Positions 44,392-51,772 of a stretch of DNA of 64,000 nucleotides are shown here, piece by piece (positions within the stretch are counted from its first letter, which is position 1; each line of letters begins with the position of its first letter). Source of the stretch: Planctomycetota bacterium (GTDB lineage Bacteria; Planctomycetota; Phycisphaerae; Phycisphaerales; UBA1924); contig JAFLCN010000015.1 of the NCBI GenBank assembly GCA_017303555.1, positions 1 through 64,000 of the forward strand, written 5' to 3'. Under the pieces are notes generated by a model. It worked only from the letters and a program-made list of their open reading frames with translations, was not told where the DNA came from and did no database searches. The translations under genes and the position numbers were made by a program.

Positions 44392-44595
44392 ATGCAGAAC
44401 TCAAGAATCCAGCATTCGAACGAAATTCAGAGGGTTGGATGCGAACAGCCGGGCACTTTCGCCACGGAGCAGTTGAACTTGCACGCGAGCCGACCAGGAA
44501 AGGCTCGCACCGCAATCCTCCTGTGGCTGCTCGGCGTGCCCATCCCTCTCATCATTCTTTTCTTTCTCTTGAAGAGTTGCATGGGTGGTGGCTAA
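44392..44595 (+). CDS. Small membrane peptide
   Basis: This gene encodes 67 aa. One membrane helix (AILLWLLGVPIPLIILFFLL) is followed by KSCMGGG. Very small proteins with LLWLLG(I/V)P(I/L)P are widespread in bacteria and are of unknown function. AAGGA lies before the ATG. It is on the same strand as the Q/N-rich protein 118 bp downstream. Confidence 0.6.
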   Translation: MQNSRIQHSNEIQRVGCEQPGTFATEQLNLHASRPGKARTAILLWLLGVPIPLIILFFLLKSCMGGG

Positions 44596-44712
44596 CCGAG
44601 GCGGCGAACGAGTGGCGGCGACTTCCGGTGCGCGAAGTCGAACGGCGTTCTCTTGATTTCTTTCCAGCACCGCGAAGCGAACGGATCGCTTCGCTCAAGG
44701 AGTTTCGTGGCC

Positions 44713-45153
44713 ATGGCAAACAACCCCAACCAGAACAACGGCAATCAGCAGAACCCAAAGAACCAGCAAAGCGCCGGTCGCGAAGTGAGCCCCAGTCGCC
44801 CCGCAGGGGAACCAGGCAAGCTTCCGCAGAACGCAGGCTCTGCTCTTGATTCAGGCAAGGCCGGCACCGCGACCCAGCAACAGCAGAGCAAGTCGCAATC
44901 CGCCCAATCCGGCCAATCGAAGTTCGCTAAGGACGAGATCGGCCAGAAACACAGCGCCGGCACGCCCACCAAAGGCAGCAACTCCCGCGCTGCCCGCGAC
45001 GATGACCAGGATGTCGACGCCCCCACCGGCATCGGACAAGCCGTCCGCAAGGGCGAAGCCGAATCCGCTCTCGATGGTGGCGAAGACGACCTCGGCCATC
45101 AAGACCAAAAGGGAAAAGGCGATTGCTGCGGCGGCAGCAACAAGCCCATGTGA
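44713..45153 (+). CDS. Disordered Q/N-rich protein
   Basis: This gene encodes 146 aa. It is Gln/Asn/Ser/Lys-rich with little hydrophobic content (ANNPNQNNGNQQNPKNQQ, TATQQQQSKSQSAQSGQ), and ends GKGDCCGGSNKPM with a Cys pair. It is probably disordered. AAGGAG lies upstream; an in-frame GTG at 44707 is also possible. It may be a stress or surface protein; no family is recognised. Confidence 0.65.
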   Translation: MANNPNQNNGNQQNPKNQQSAGREVSPSRPAGEPGKLPQNAGSALDSGKAGTATQQQQSKSQSAQSGQSKFAKDEIGQKHSAGTPTKGSNSRAARDDDQDVDAPTGIGQAVRKGEAESALDGGEDDLGHQDQKGKGDCCGGSNKPM

Positions 45154-45518
45154 TCACATCGATCACACGCGAACAACAGATGGAATCGAACGCGCGATTC
45201 CATCCAATCAGTGCGAACCGCGTCCGAGCGAAGCGCGTCGAATCTAGGACGTTTCACCGAGTTGATCCCAATCGCATGAGTTCCATGTGCTCACGCGAAC
45301 ACCGTTGATGAGCGACCACTAGAAACAGTGCAGACTTCACGAATCCGTTCTTGAGATACCCCGAGCCCGGTTTCGCCCCCCACCCCAGTCTCCGGAACAT
45401 TTGTTCGCCGGAGACTCGTCCGAAGTCCGTCGGCGTCCTGCCGACGGACTTCTTCGAAGACTTCCGTAATTCGACGGCCCGGGGCTCAACTCCCGGGTGC
45501 ACCCTTCCGAACTGTTAG
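45154..45518. other. Intergenic region with a hairpin
   Basis: The gap upstream of the gene at 45563 has a perfect 13-bp stem (GAAGTCCGTCGGC with GCCGACGGACTTC, 45422-45452) with loop GTCCT and no T-run. It also has a short GCCCGGGG...CCCGGGTG block near 45485. No gene is seen. Confidence 0.55.
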
Positions 45519-45565
45519 CATGTGACCCGCGCACGCGATCGACCCACGCGTGCGCGGGTCACATG
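45519..45565. promoter_or_regulatory. Perfect 19-bp inverted repeat over the start codon
   Basis: The arms CATGTGACCCGCGCACGCG (45519-45537) and CGCGTGCGCGGGTCACATG (45547-45565) are exact complements with a nine-base spacer. The second arm ends with the ATG of the gene at 45563. It could be an operator for a dimeric regulator, or an mRNA hairpin that hides the start codon. Confidence 0.8.
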
Positions 45566-46894
45566 TCTCTCATGGCGCTCATCATCCTGGCGCTCGCTGC
45601 CTCCGCACTGCTCGGAGCGCTGCTTGTTTTTCAAGGCTTCCGTGGAAAGCCCGTTCCCGGCACCACCGTCTGCCGCGCGTGCCGGTTCGATCTCTCCGGC
45701 CTCCCCGCGGCTTCCGCCTGCCCAGAGTGCGGCACGCCACTCTCCAACCCAACCGCGATCGTCCCAAAGCGGACCAGATCGCGGCTTCGAATCTCGGCCG
45801 GCGCATTCCTGCTCGTTCCGCTGCTTCTCGCGGCAGTCCTCGCAACCGCTTCGCTCACCAAGCTCAACCTCAACCCCTACAAGCCCGCCTGGCTCCTCCG
45901 CGCCGAAGCGCACGGCCTTTCCTCGTCCTCGACCAACGCGATCACCGAACTGCTCCGACGCTATCGCGCCGGAGACTTCTCCGTTTCGGACGTGAAACCC
46001 ATTGTTCTGCAGGCGCTTCCCCGTGCCGAAACCGATCCCGCGACGTGGAACATCGCATGGAGCGACCTCATCGCGCTCGCCCGAGTCGACGGCCTTGTCA
46101 CCGACACGCAGTGGACGGAATACGTCTTCTTCGCGATGAACATCGACCTGACCACTCGCAAGGTCATCCGGCAGGGCCAGCACGCGCCGTTCGGTTACAG
46201 CGTGAGCGCGCCGCGCTTGCCGCTGTCACTTCCCGGCGGTGTGAAAGCGGTTGTGCAGACTCGCTTCGACGAGCTCTCCCTCTCCGGTACGCAGATCAGG
46301 CGGCACCCGGATGCGCGTTCCCTCGCGCAGCTCGGTCGGCGAAATTCTTCGAGCGCCGCCGCTCTCTACTTTATTGATCTGCCCCCAGGCACATACAAAC
46401 TGCACGCCACCGTCTCTGTGGGTGTCATTCCCGAACTCGACAGCGAGCACGAATTCGGCCGGTGCACCAAGTCGTTCGAGCGCGACATCGAAATCGTCGC
46501 GGCGGATGCTCCCATCGTGAACGCAACGGCCGATCCCGCACTCGACGCCCCAGTGCGTCGCAGCCTGAAAGTCCCACCCCTTCAGAAGAACCGCGACGGT
46601 TCATTGACCGTCTATGTCACCTGCAACGCCCCGCCCGTCGGATTGGCGTTCGAAGTCCTTCTCCGGCCGCGGGAGGGCGATGCCGCGGGCAAGGAAATCG
46701 CAGTCGGAAGTGCCATCTTCGCTCCCAGCAACTCGATGACGCAAGGACTGAGCAACAGCGAGAAATTCTCCAGCACCAGATTCGACGTGATCCTGAGGCC
46801 CTCCGTCACCGCGGCAGAGTCCAACTACGTCATCGAAAACATCTGGACCGGCCCCGACATCGTCTTCGAGGATATCGGCATTCGCGGGCGGTAA
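45563..46894 (+). CDS. Membrane-anchored zinc-ribbon protein
   Basis: This gene encodes 443 aa. A first helix (MSLMALIILALAASALLGAL) is followed by the zinc ribbon VCRACRFDLSGLPAASACP then ECGTPL (about residues 36-60) and a second helix (FLLVPLLLAAVLATASL). The rest (about 110-443) is a soluble domain with beta strands and no recognised motif. The start lies inside the inverted repeat described above; an in-frame ATG at 45497 would lie before the repeat and give a longer N-terminus. The ribbon is also found in 25463 and 38886. Confidence 0.8.
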   Translation: MSLMALIILALAASALLGALLVFQGFRGKPVPGTTVCRACRFDLSGLPAASACPECGTPLSNPTAIVPKRTRSRLRISAGAFLLVPLLLAAVLATASLTKLNLNPYKPAWLLRAEAHGLSSSSTNAITELLRRYRAGDFSVSDVKPIVLQALPRAETDPATWNIAWSDLIALARVDGLVTDTQWTEYVFFAMNIDLTTRKVIRQGQHAPFGYSVSAPRLPLSLPGGVKAVVQTRFDELSLSGTQIRRHPDARSLAQLGRRNSSSAAALYFIDLPPGTYKLHATVSVGVIPELDSEHEFGRCTKSFERDIEIVAADAPIVNATADPALDAPVRRSLKVPPLQKNRDGSLTVYVTCNAPPVGLAFEVLLRPREGDAAGKEIAVGSAIFAPSNSMTQGLSNSEKFSSTRFDVILRPSVTAAESNYVIENIWTGPDIVFEDIGIRGR

Positions 46895-46900
46895 GCCGCC

Positions 46901-47167
46901 TTACGAAACGTTCGGCTTCGGCGGCTCCGCCCACGACTCCGGCTTCTTCGCACCGCGATAGCACGGCCGATCCGGCGAGCACTGGTGCATCCCAACCGGC
47001 TTGTCGTCCGGCCCCAGTACTTCCTGCGTCAGCACGCAGAGCAGCACGCGCGTTTCCGAATCGCCATCGATCAGACCCGGCGTTGCCTGCCTCGGATCGC
47101 AGTACATCATCTTGTGCCGCATGTTCAGGCAGCAGGGCTTCAAGTGGAGCGGTGCATCGAAGTTCAT
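46901..47167 (-). CDS. Small Cys-rich protein at the end of the aldehyde oxidoreductase operon
   Basis: This gene encodes 88 aa. Cys residues occur as CCLNMRHKMMYC, LLCVLTQ and HQCSPDRPC. The start overlaps the upstream stop by four bases (ATGA), so it is translationally coupled to the FAD subunit. It could be an iron-sulfur or metal protein or an accessory factor for cofactor insertion. No family is recognised. Confidence 0.72.
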   Translation of the reverse strand: MNFDAPLHLKPCCLNMRHKMMYCDPRQATPGLIDGDSETRVLLCVLTQEVLGPDDKPVGMHQCSPDRPCYRGAKKPESWAEPPKPNVS

Positions 47168-48159
47168 GATTCCACCTCCAGCTTCTTCCCCGCCGCCAGC
47201 AAGACCGCTCGCTTCACCGCCACCGGCAGCAGCTTGGCCTTGTACGCGTTGTCCGTCATCGGCTTCGCACCCACCGCCGCCGCGGCACACGCCTTGGTCA
47301 GCGCTGCATCGTTCGAAACATCAACACCTCGAAGCGCCCCCGCCACGTTCCGCAGTTCCCACGGAATCGGGGCAACCGCCCCTGCACACACCGTCGCTTT
47401 GGTGATTGTGTTCCCATCCATCTCGAGCGCAACCGCCGCCGCCGCGACCGGCCAGTCGAACGACTGCTTCTCCTTGATCGCGTAGAACCCGCTCGCCTTC
47501 ACCGGCTTGCAGGTGATGTGCGTGATGACCGCACCCGGAGGAAGGTTGCTCTCGCTCCGCACGCCCTTGTCCGGCATGTGATAGAGGTAGCGGATGGGCA
47601 GACTCGGATGCTCCGCGCCGACCATGTGTACGGTCGCGTCGGTGACGAAGAATGCGGGCGCGAGGTTCGACGGATGCACGATGTGGCACGGCCCATCGCC
47701 AAAGATCGCGTGGTACCGATTCTCGCCCTCGACCGCGAAGCACGTCGCGCCGCCCTTCTTCAGGCAATTGAACTGCTCGTTGCGGTAGTACCAGCAGCGT
47801 GGCCGCTGCAGCAGATTGCCCGCGGCAGACGCAACATTCCGCACCGCCGGCGATGCCGCGTTCTCAACCGACTGCACCAGCGCCGGACACGCAGCCCGAA
47901 GCGCTGCCGATGAAACAATGTCCGCCAGCGTCGCGACGGCATCAATCCGGATCTCGCCCTCGCTCACCTTGATCAGCTCTTTGTCCGACTGCAATCTCCG
48001 AACATTCACCACCACATCCGGCGCAATCAGCCCTTCCTTCAAGTGATCGATCAGATCGATCCCGCCCGCCTTGATCACGACAAGGCTGTACTTCTTGTCT
48101 GACACGATGCGTGACGCTTCGGACATCGACTTGGGCTGCGCGATCGCAAAGCTGTTCAT
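47164..48159 (-). CDS. paoB: Aldehyde oxidoreductase FAD-binding subunit (PaoB/YagS-like)
   Basis: This gene encodes 331 aa. FAIAQPKSMSEASRIVSDK and IKAGGIDLIDHLKEG near 29 form the FAD site of the xanthine dehydrogenase medium subunit. AVRNVASAAGNLLQRPRCWY, then a Cys region (FNCLKKGGATCFAVEGENRY) near 130 may hold the 4Fe-4S-like site seen in this branch. The start and stop overlap both neighbours by four bases. It passes electrons from the iron-sulfur subunit to FAD. Confidence 0.9.
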   Translation of the reverse strand: MNSFAIAQPKSMSEASRIVSDKKYSLVVIKAGGIDLIDHLKEGLIAPDVVVNVRRLQSDKELIKVSEGEIRIDAVATLADIVSSAALRAACPALVQSVENAASPAVRNVASAAGNLLQRPRCWYYRNEQFNCLKKGGATCFAVEGENRYHAIFGDGPCHIVHPSNLAPAFFVTDATVHMVGAEHPSLPIRYLYHMPDKGVRSESNLPPGAVITHITCKPVKASGFYAIKEKQSFDWPVAAAAVALEMDGNTITKATVCAGAVAPIPWELRNVAGALRGVDVSNDAALTKACAAAAVGAKPMTDNAYKAKLLPVAVKRAVLLAAGKKLEVES

Positions 48160-50258
48160 GAGCGCGCTCCTTCCAGTGCCGAGAGCACCTTGTCGGGCGT
48201 CAGCGGCAAGTGCCGCACCGGCGCGCCGATCGCATTGAACACCGCGCACGCCAGCGCGCCAGCCGTCGGTATCGTCGGCGGCTCGCCTAAGGCTTTCACG
48301 CCAGTTTGTCCGTGCGCCCAAAGCACCGGCTCAATGTGCGGCATCTCGCACGGGCCCAAAATCTTGTACCACTCGAGATTCGGGTTCACCATCGCGCCGA
48401 CGTTGCGATCCAGAATCCGGTTTTCAAACATCCCGTACGACAAACCCTGAATCACGCCGCCGATGATCTGGCTCTCCGCCGTCTTGCGGCAGATCACCCT
48501 TCCGCACGATTGAATCGCGATGACGTGCTTGGGATAAATGATCCCCGTCTCGCAGTCCACCACCACCTTCACGAACTGCACACCCTGCGAGTTACCCTTA
48601 CCCCCATCGCCCGTGCTCGCCGAACCCATCACGCCGTCCGCCGGCAGCTTCGCGCACGCATCCTTCCATGACAGGAACTTCTCGCCCCGCTTCAGCACGA
48701 CGCCGTCTTTGACTGTGAAGTCGGCAGCGTTGTCTCCCCCCTGGCGTGCGAGCACCTCGAACAACTTGGTCCGTGCCTGCGTCGCGGCATTCATCATCGT
48801 CGGCGCGGTCGTCGGCGACGTCACCGATCCGCCCGAGCCCGGACCCGGTGGCAGCGACGAACGACCGATCTGCACCGTCACCATGCTCAGCGGAATGCCG
48901 ATCGCATCCGCCGTGCAGATGCCCATCGTCGTGCGTTGACCGGTGCCAATGTCCTGCGTGCCCGTTCGGCTCTCGACCGAGCCGTCCGGATGAATCACCA
49001 CTTCCGCATTCCCGCCCGGCGATGCGCTCCCCCAGCCCGCGATGCCGACACCAAACCCCGTGCGCATCACCGACGTTTGCGATCCGTTGGCCTTGCGCTC
49101 GCCCCAGCCGATCAACTTCGCGCCCTGATCCAGCATCTCGCGGTAGACGTCATCGATCGCGAGCTTGCGCTTCAGCGCGAGCGGGTCCATTCCAAGTTCC
49201 GCCGCTGCTTCATCGAGCATCAGCTCTTCGGCAAAAGCGCCCTGCGGCCGCCCCGGCGCACGAAACGCCCTTGGCCCGCCCGCATTGAATGAAACGTCCT
49301 CGTGCGACTTGTTCACGTTCGCAAAGGTGTACCGCCCCGAGGGCACGTTGCATCCGCCTCCACCGTTCGCGACGCCCACGCCGCCGTAGGTCATCACCTC
49401 ACCGCCAACGACCGACCCGTCCTTCTTCAGGCTCAGCCAGACGCTGGTCACGCTCGAAGGACGATTGCCCGTATCAAGATGTTCCTCTGCACGATTGCAC
49501 ATCACATATGCGGGGCGTTTGAGCTTCTGCGACAGCTTCGCCGCGAGCATCAGTTCCTTGCCCGGCCCGCCGAGCTTCGAACCGAATCCGCCACCGACGT
49601 ATTCGCACACCACTTCAAAATCGGAGCCCTTCAGACTCAGCGCATCGCCGAATCCGTCCCGCACCGAAAAGGTGCCTTGCGTTGATGCATAGACCGTCGC
49701 CTTATCGCCCTTGTGATCCACCACGCCGCCATGTGTTTCGAGCGACGAGTGCGTCTGCACCGGTGTCGAATACACCGCACGAATCGTCACGTCGGCATCG
49801 GGCGCATTCCCTTTGAGCAGGCCGACCTGCTTCGTATCGCGAATCGACGTCTTTACCGAATCCTTTTTCCAGTTCAGCTTGAGCGCCTTGAGCGCGCGGT
49901 TCACCGCAACCGGCGACTCCGCCACCACGTGCCCGACCGGCTGTCCGTTGTAGGTGCAGGCCTTGGGGGTGATTTCGATGTCGATCACGCCGGGCACCTT
50001 CCGTGCCGCGGAATCGTCCACGGTCTCCAGATTCGCCGCGCCGAACGGGCAACGGACGAACCGCGCGAAGACGGCGTTCGGCAGCAGCATATCGCTCGAG
50101 TACTTCGCAGCCCCCGTGATCTTCGCGACGCCATCGAGCCTTGATGTGTTGTCGTCCATCGACTGGCCCATGTTCATGGGGCGGTTGGTCGTGGGCATGT
50201 CGGTCGGTATCAGCGTCGGACCGCCGGCCAGAGTCGGCGCAACATCGGTCTTTATCAC
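48156..50258 (-). CDS. paoC: Aldehyde oxidoreductase molybdenum-binding subunit (PaoC/YagR-like)
   Basis: This gene encodes 700 aa from a GTG with AAAGGAG upstream. It has the xanthine-oxidase large-subunit pattern: DDNTSRLDGVAKITGAAKYS near 35, EYVGGGFGSKLGGPGKELM near 218, RAFRAPGRPQGAFAEE near 333, GTQDIGTGQRTTMGI near 432, and the catalytic Glu in GVKALGEPPTIPTAGALA near 655. The substrate is probably an aromatic or aliphatic aldehyde, with MCD-molybdenum cofactor. It is coupled to both neighbours. Confidence 0.92.
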   Translation of the reverse strand: MIKTDVAPTLAGGPTLIPTDMPTTNRPMNMGQSMDDNTSRLDGVAKITGAAKYSSDMLLPNAVFARFVRCPFGAANLETVDDSAARKVPGVIDIEITPKACTYNGQPVGHVVAESPVAVNRALKALKLNWKKDSVKTSIRDTKQVGLLKGNAPDADVTIRAVYSTPVQTHSSLETHGGVVDHKGDKATVYASTQGTFSVRDGFGDALSLKGSDFEVVCEYVGGGFGSKLGGPGKELMLAAKLSQKLKRPAYVMCNRAEEHLDTGNRPSSVTSVWLSLKKDGSVVGGEVMTYGGVGVANGGGGCNVPSGRYTFANVNKSHEDVSFNAGGPRAFRAPGRPQGAFAEELMLDEAAAELGMDPLALKRKLAIDDVYREMLDQGAKLIGWGERKANGSQTSVMRTGFGVGIAGWGSASPGGNAEVVIHPDGSVESRTGTQDIGTGQRTTMGICTADAIGIPLSMVTVQIGRSSLPPGPGSGGSVTSPTTAPTMMNAATQARTKLFEVLARQGGDNAADFTVKDGVVLKRGEKFLSWKDACAKLPADGVMGSASTGDGGKGNSQGVQFVKVVVDCETGIIYPKHVIAIQSCGRVICRKTAESQIIGGVIQGLSYGMFENRILDRNVGAMVNPNLEWYKILGPCEMPHIEPVLWAHGQTGVKALGEPPTIPTAGALACAVFNAIGAPVRHLPLTPDKVLSALEGARS

Positions 50259-50896
50259 GCGACTCCTTTCTGGTCCATGATCGGCGCCTGGCCCGAAGCC
50301 TCGAGCGCCGCGTTGAAGATGTTCGTGTACGTCCCGCAGCGGCAGATATTCCCGCCGAGCGCCTTCTTGATCTGATCGAGCGTCGGCTTGGGCACATCAT
50401 CCAGCAGCACGCGCGTCGCGACGATGAAGCCCGGAGTGCAGTAGCCACACTGCAGCGCATCGTGGCGCAGGTACGACTCCTGCACCGGGTCCAGCTTGCT
50501 GCCTTTGGCGATTCCTTCGATGGTGGTGATGCTCGCGCCCTGGGCATCGATCACGAGCATCATGCACGCGTTGGCGAGCTTGCCGTTCAAGATGACCGAG
50601 CAGCCGCCGCAGGCGCCGCGATCGCAGATCACTTTCGTTCCGGTCAGGCCCAGTTGAAACCGCAGCGCTTCGGCGAGCGTGGTCGAGGGCTCGACGCGCA
50701 TCTCGGCGGCTTTGCCGTTGACCGTGAACGCGATCGAGATCGGGCCCGGGCCGAGCAGTTGATCGCCGGCTTCCTGTTCGCGGGCGAGCGCGTGCGCTTC
50801 GGCGATGCCCGAGAGCGTGGTCACGGTGGCCGAGACACCCACCGTCTTCATGAAGGACCGACGTGAGAAGCCGGGTGGCGGGTTTGGATCGGGCAT
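50255..50896 (-). CDS. paoA: Aldehyde oxidoreductase 2Fe-2S subunit with Tat signal (PaoA/YagT-like)
   Basis: This gene encodes 213 aa. A Tat signal (FSRRSFMKTVGVSATVTT) directs folded export, so the complex is probably periplasmic. The plant-type cluster is CDRGACGGCSVILNGK near 92 and the second cluster is QCGYCTPGF then GGNICRCGTYTN near 150-195. This is the first gene of the operon. The same gene set in E. coli is paoABC (order T, S, R); here the order is T, R, S. Confidence 0.92.
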   Translation of the reverse strand: MPDPNPPPGFSRRSFMKTVGVSATVTTLSGIAEAHALAREQEAGDQLLGPGPISIAFTVNGKAAEMRVEPSTTLAEALRFQLGLTGTKVICDRGACGGCSVILNGKLANACMMLVIDAQGASITTIEGIAKGSKLDPVQESYLRHDALQCGYCTPGFIVATRVLLDDVPKPTLDQIKKALGGNICRCGTYTNIFNAALEASGQAPIMDQKGVA

Positions 50897-51046
50897 CGGA
50901 GTTTCCTTCCCAGGGCGATTCGCCCGCGTGAGGCAGGTAATCTACCACGGGGCAGGGCGAACGGTTGTGAAATTTGACTCACAAGCTCCCTCCGGGTTCG
51001 TGGTGTGGTGGTGGATTGCCGAAACCCGTGGCGCGTAACGTCCTGC

Positions 51047-51610
51047 ATGGCCGAGAAGCAGCGGTGTCACTGGGTGCCGAAGGACAAGCCGGACTACATC
51101 GCGTATCACGATCGCGAATGGGGCCGCGCGGTGCATGATGATCAGAAGCTGTTCGAGATGCTGATCCTCGAAGGGGCGCAGGCGGGGCTGAGCTGGTACA
51201 CGATTCTGAAACGGCGCGAGGGGTATCGGGCGGCGTTCAGGGACTTTGATCCGGTGAAGGTTTCGAAGATGACGGATGCGCAGCTTGAGAAGGTTCTCAA
51301 GGAGGGCGACATCATCAGGAATCGGCTGAAGGTGTTCTCGACGCGGAAGAACGCGATTGCGTTTCTCAAGATCCAGAAAGAGTTCGGCTCGTTCGACAAG
51401 TATGTATGGTCGTTTGTCGGCGGCAAGCCTCAGGTGAACCGGCCGAAGTCGGCGAAGGACTTTCGGGCGAGTTCGGCGGAGTCGGATGCGCTTTCGAAGG
51501 ACCTCCAGAAAAGCGGCATGAGTTTCGTGGGCTCGACGATCATGTATGCGTACATGCAGGCGGTCGGGCTGGTGGATGATCACGGGGCGGGGTGTTTTCG
51601 GGCGAAGTGA
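51047..51610 (+). CDS. tag: DNA-3-methyladenine glycosylase I
   Basis: This gene encodes 187 aa. RCHWVPKDKPDYIAYHDREW near residue 6 and LFEMLILEGAQAGLSWYTIL near 36 are hallmarks of the TagI family. GFVGSTI-like residues (MSFVGSTIMYAYMQAVGLVD) and DDHGAGCF near 178 complete it; Cys, His, His and Cys bind zinc. It excises 3-methyladenine from DNA. The start at 51047 is preferred over an in-frame ATG at 51005. Confidence 0.94.
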   Translation: MAEKQRCHWVPKDKPDYIAYHDREWGRAVHDDQKLFEMLILEGAQAGLSWYTILKRREGYRAAFRDFDPVKVSKMTDAQLEKVLKEGDIIRNRLKVFSTRKNAIAFLKIQKEFGSFDKYVWSFVGGKPQVNRPKSAKDFRASSAESDALSKDLQKSGMSFVGSTIMYAYMQAVGLVDDHGAGCFRAK

Positions 51611-51627
51611 TATCGGAAGAGACGGAA

Positions 51628-51662
51628 TTCACCACAGAGGCGCAGAGGCACAGAGAAAAGCG
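51628..51662. repeat. CACAGAG-type dispersed repeat
   Basis: The stretch AATTCACCACAGAGGCGCAG and AGGCACAGAGAAAAG lies after the tag gene and matches the repeat at 43370 in reverse orientation. Confidence 0.65.
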
Positions 51663-51772
51663 GATGGGAGATGGATGTTCATCGTCCGAGGTATTTGGTT
51701 TTCAAAGATCTGGAAACCCCGGCGGCGTCTTTCGGCGCGGCCGGGAAACTGGCGTGAATCACATCTGGGGCA

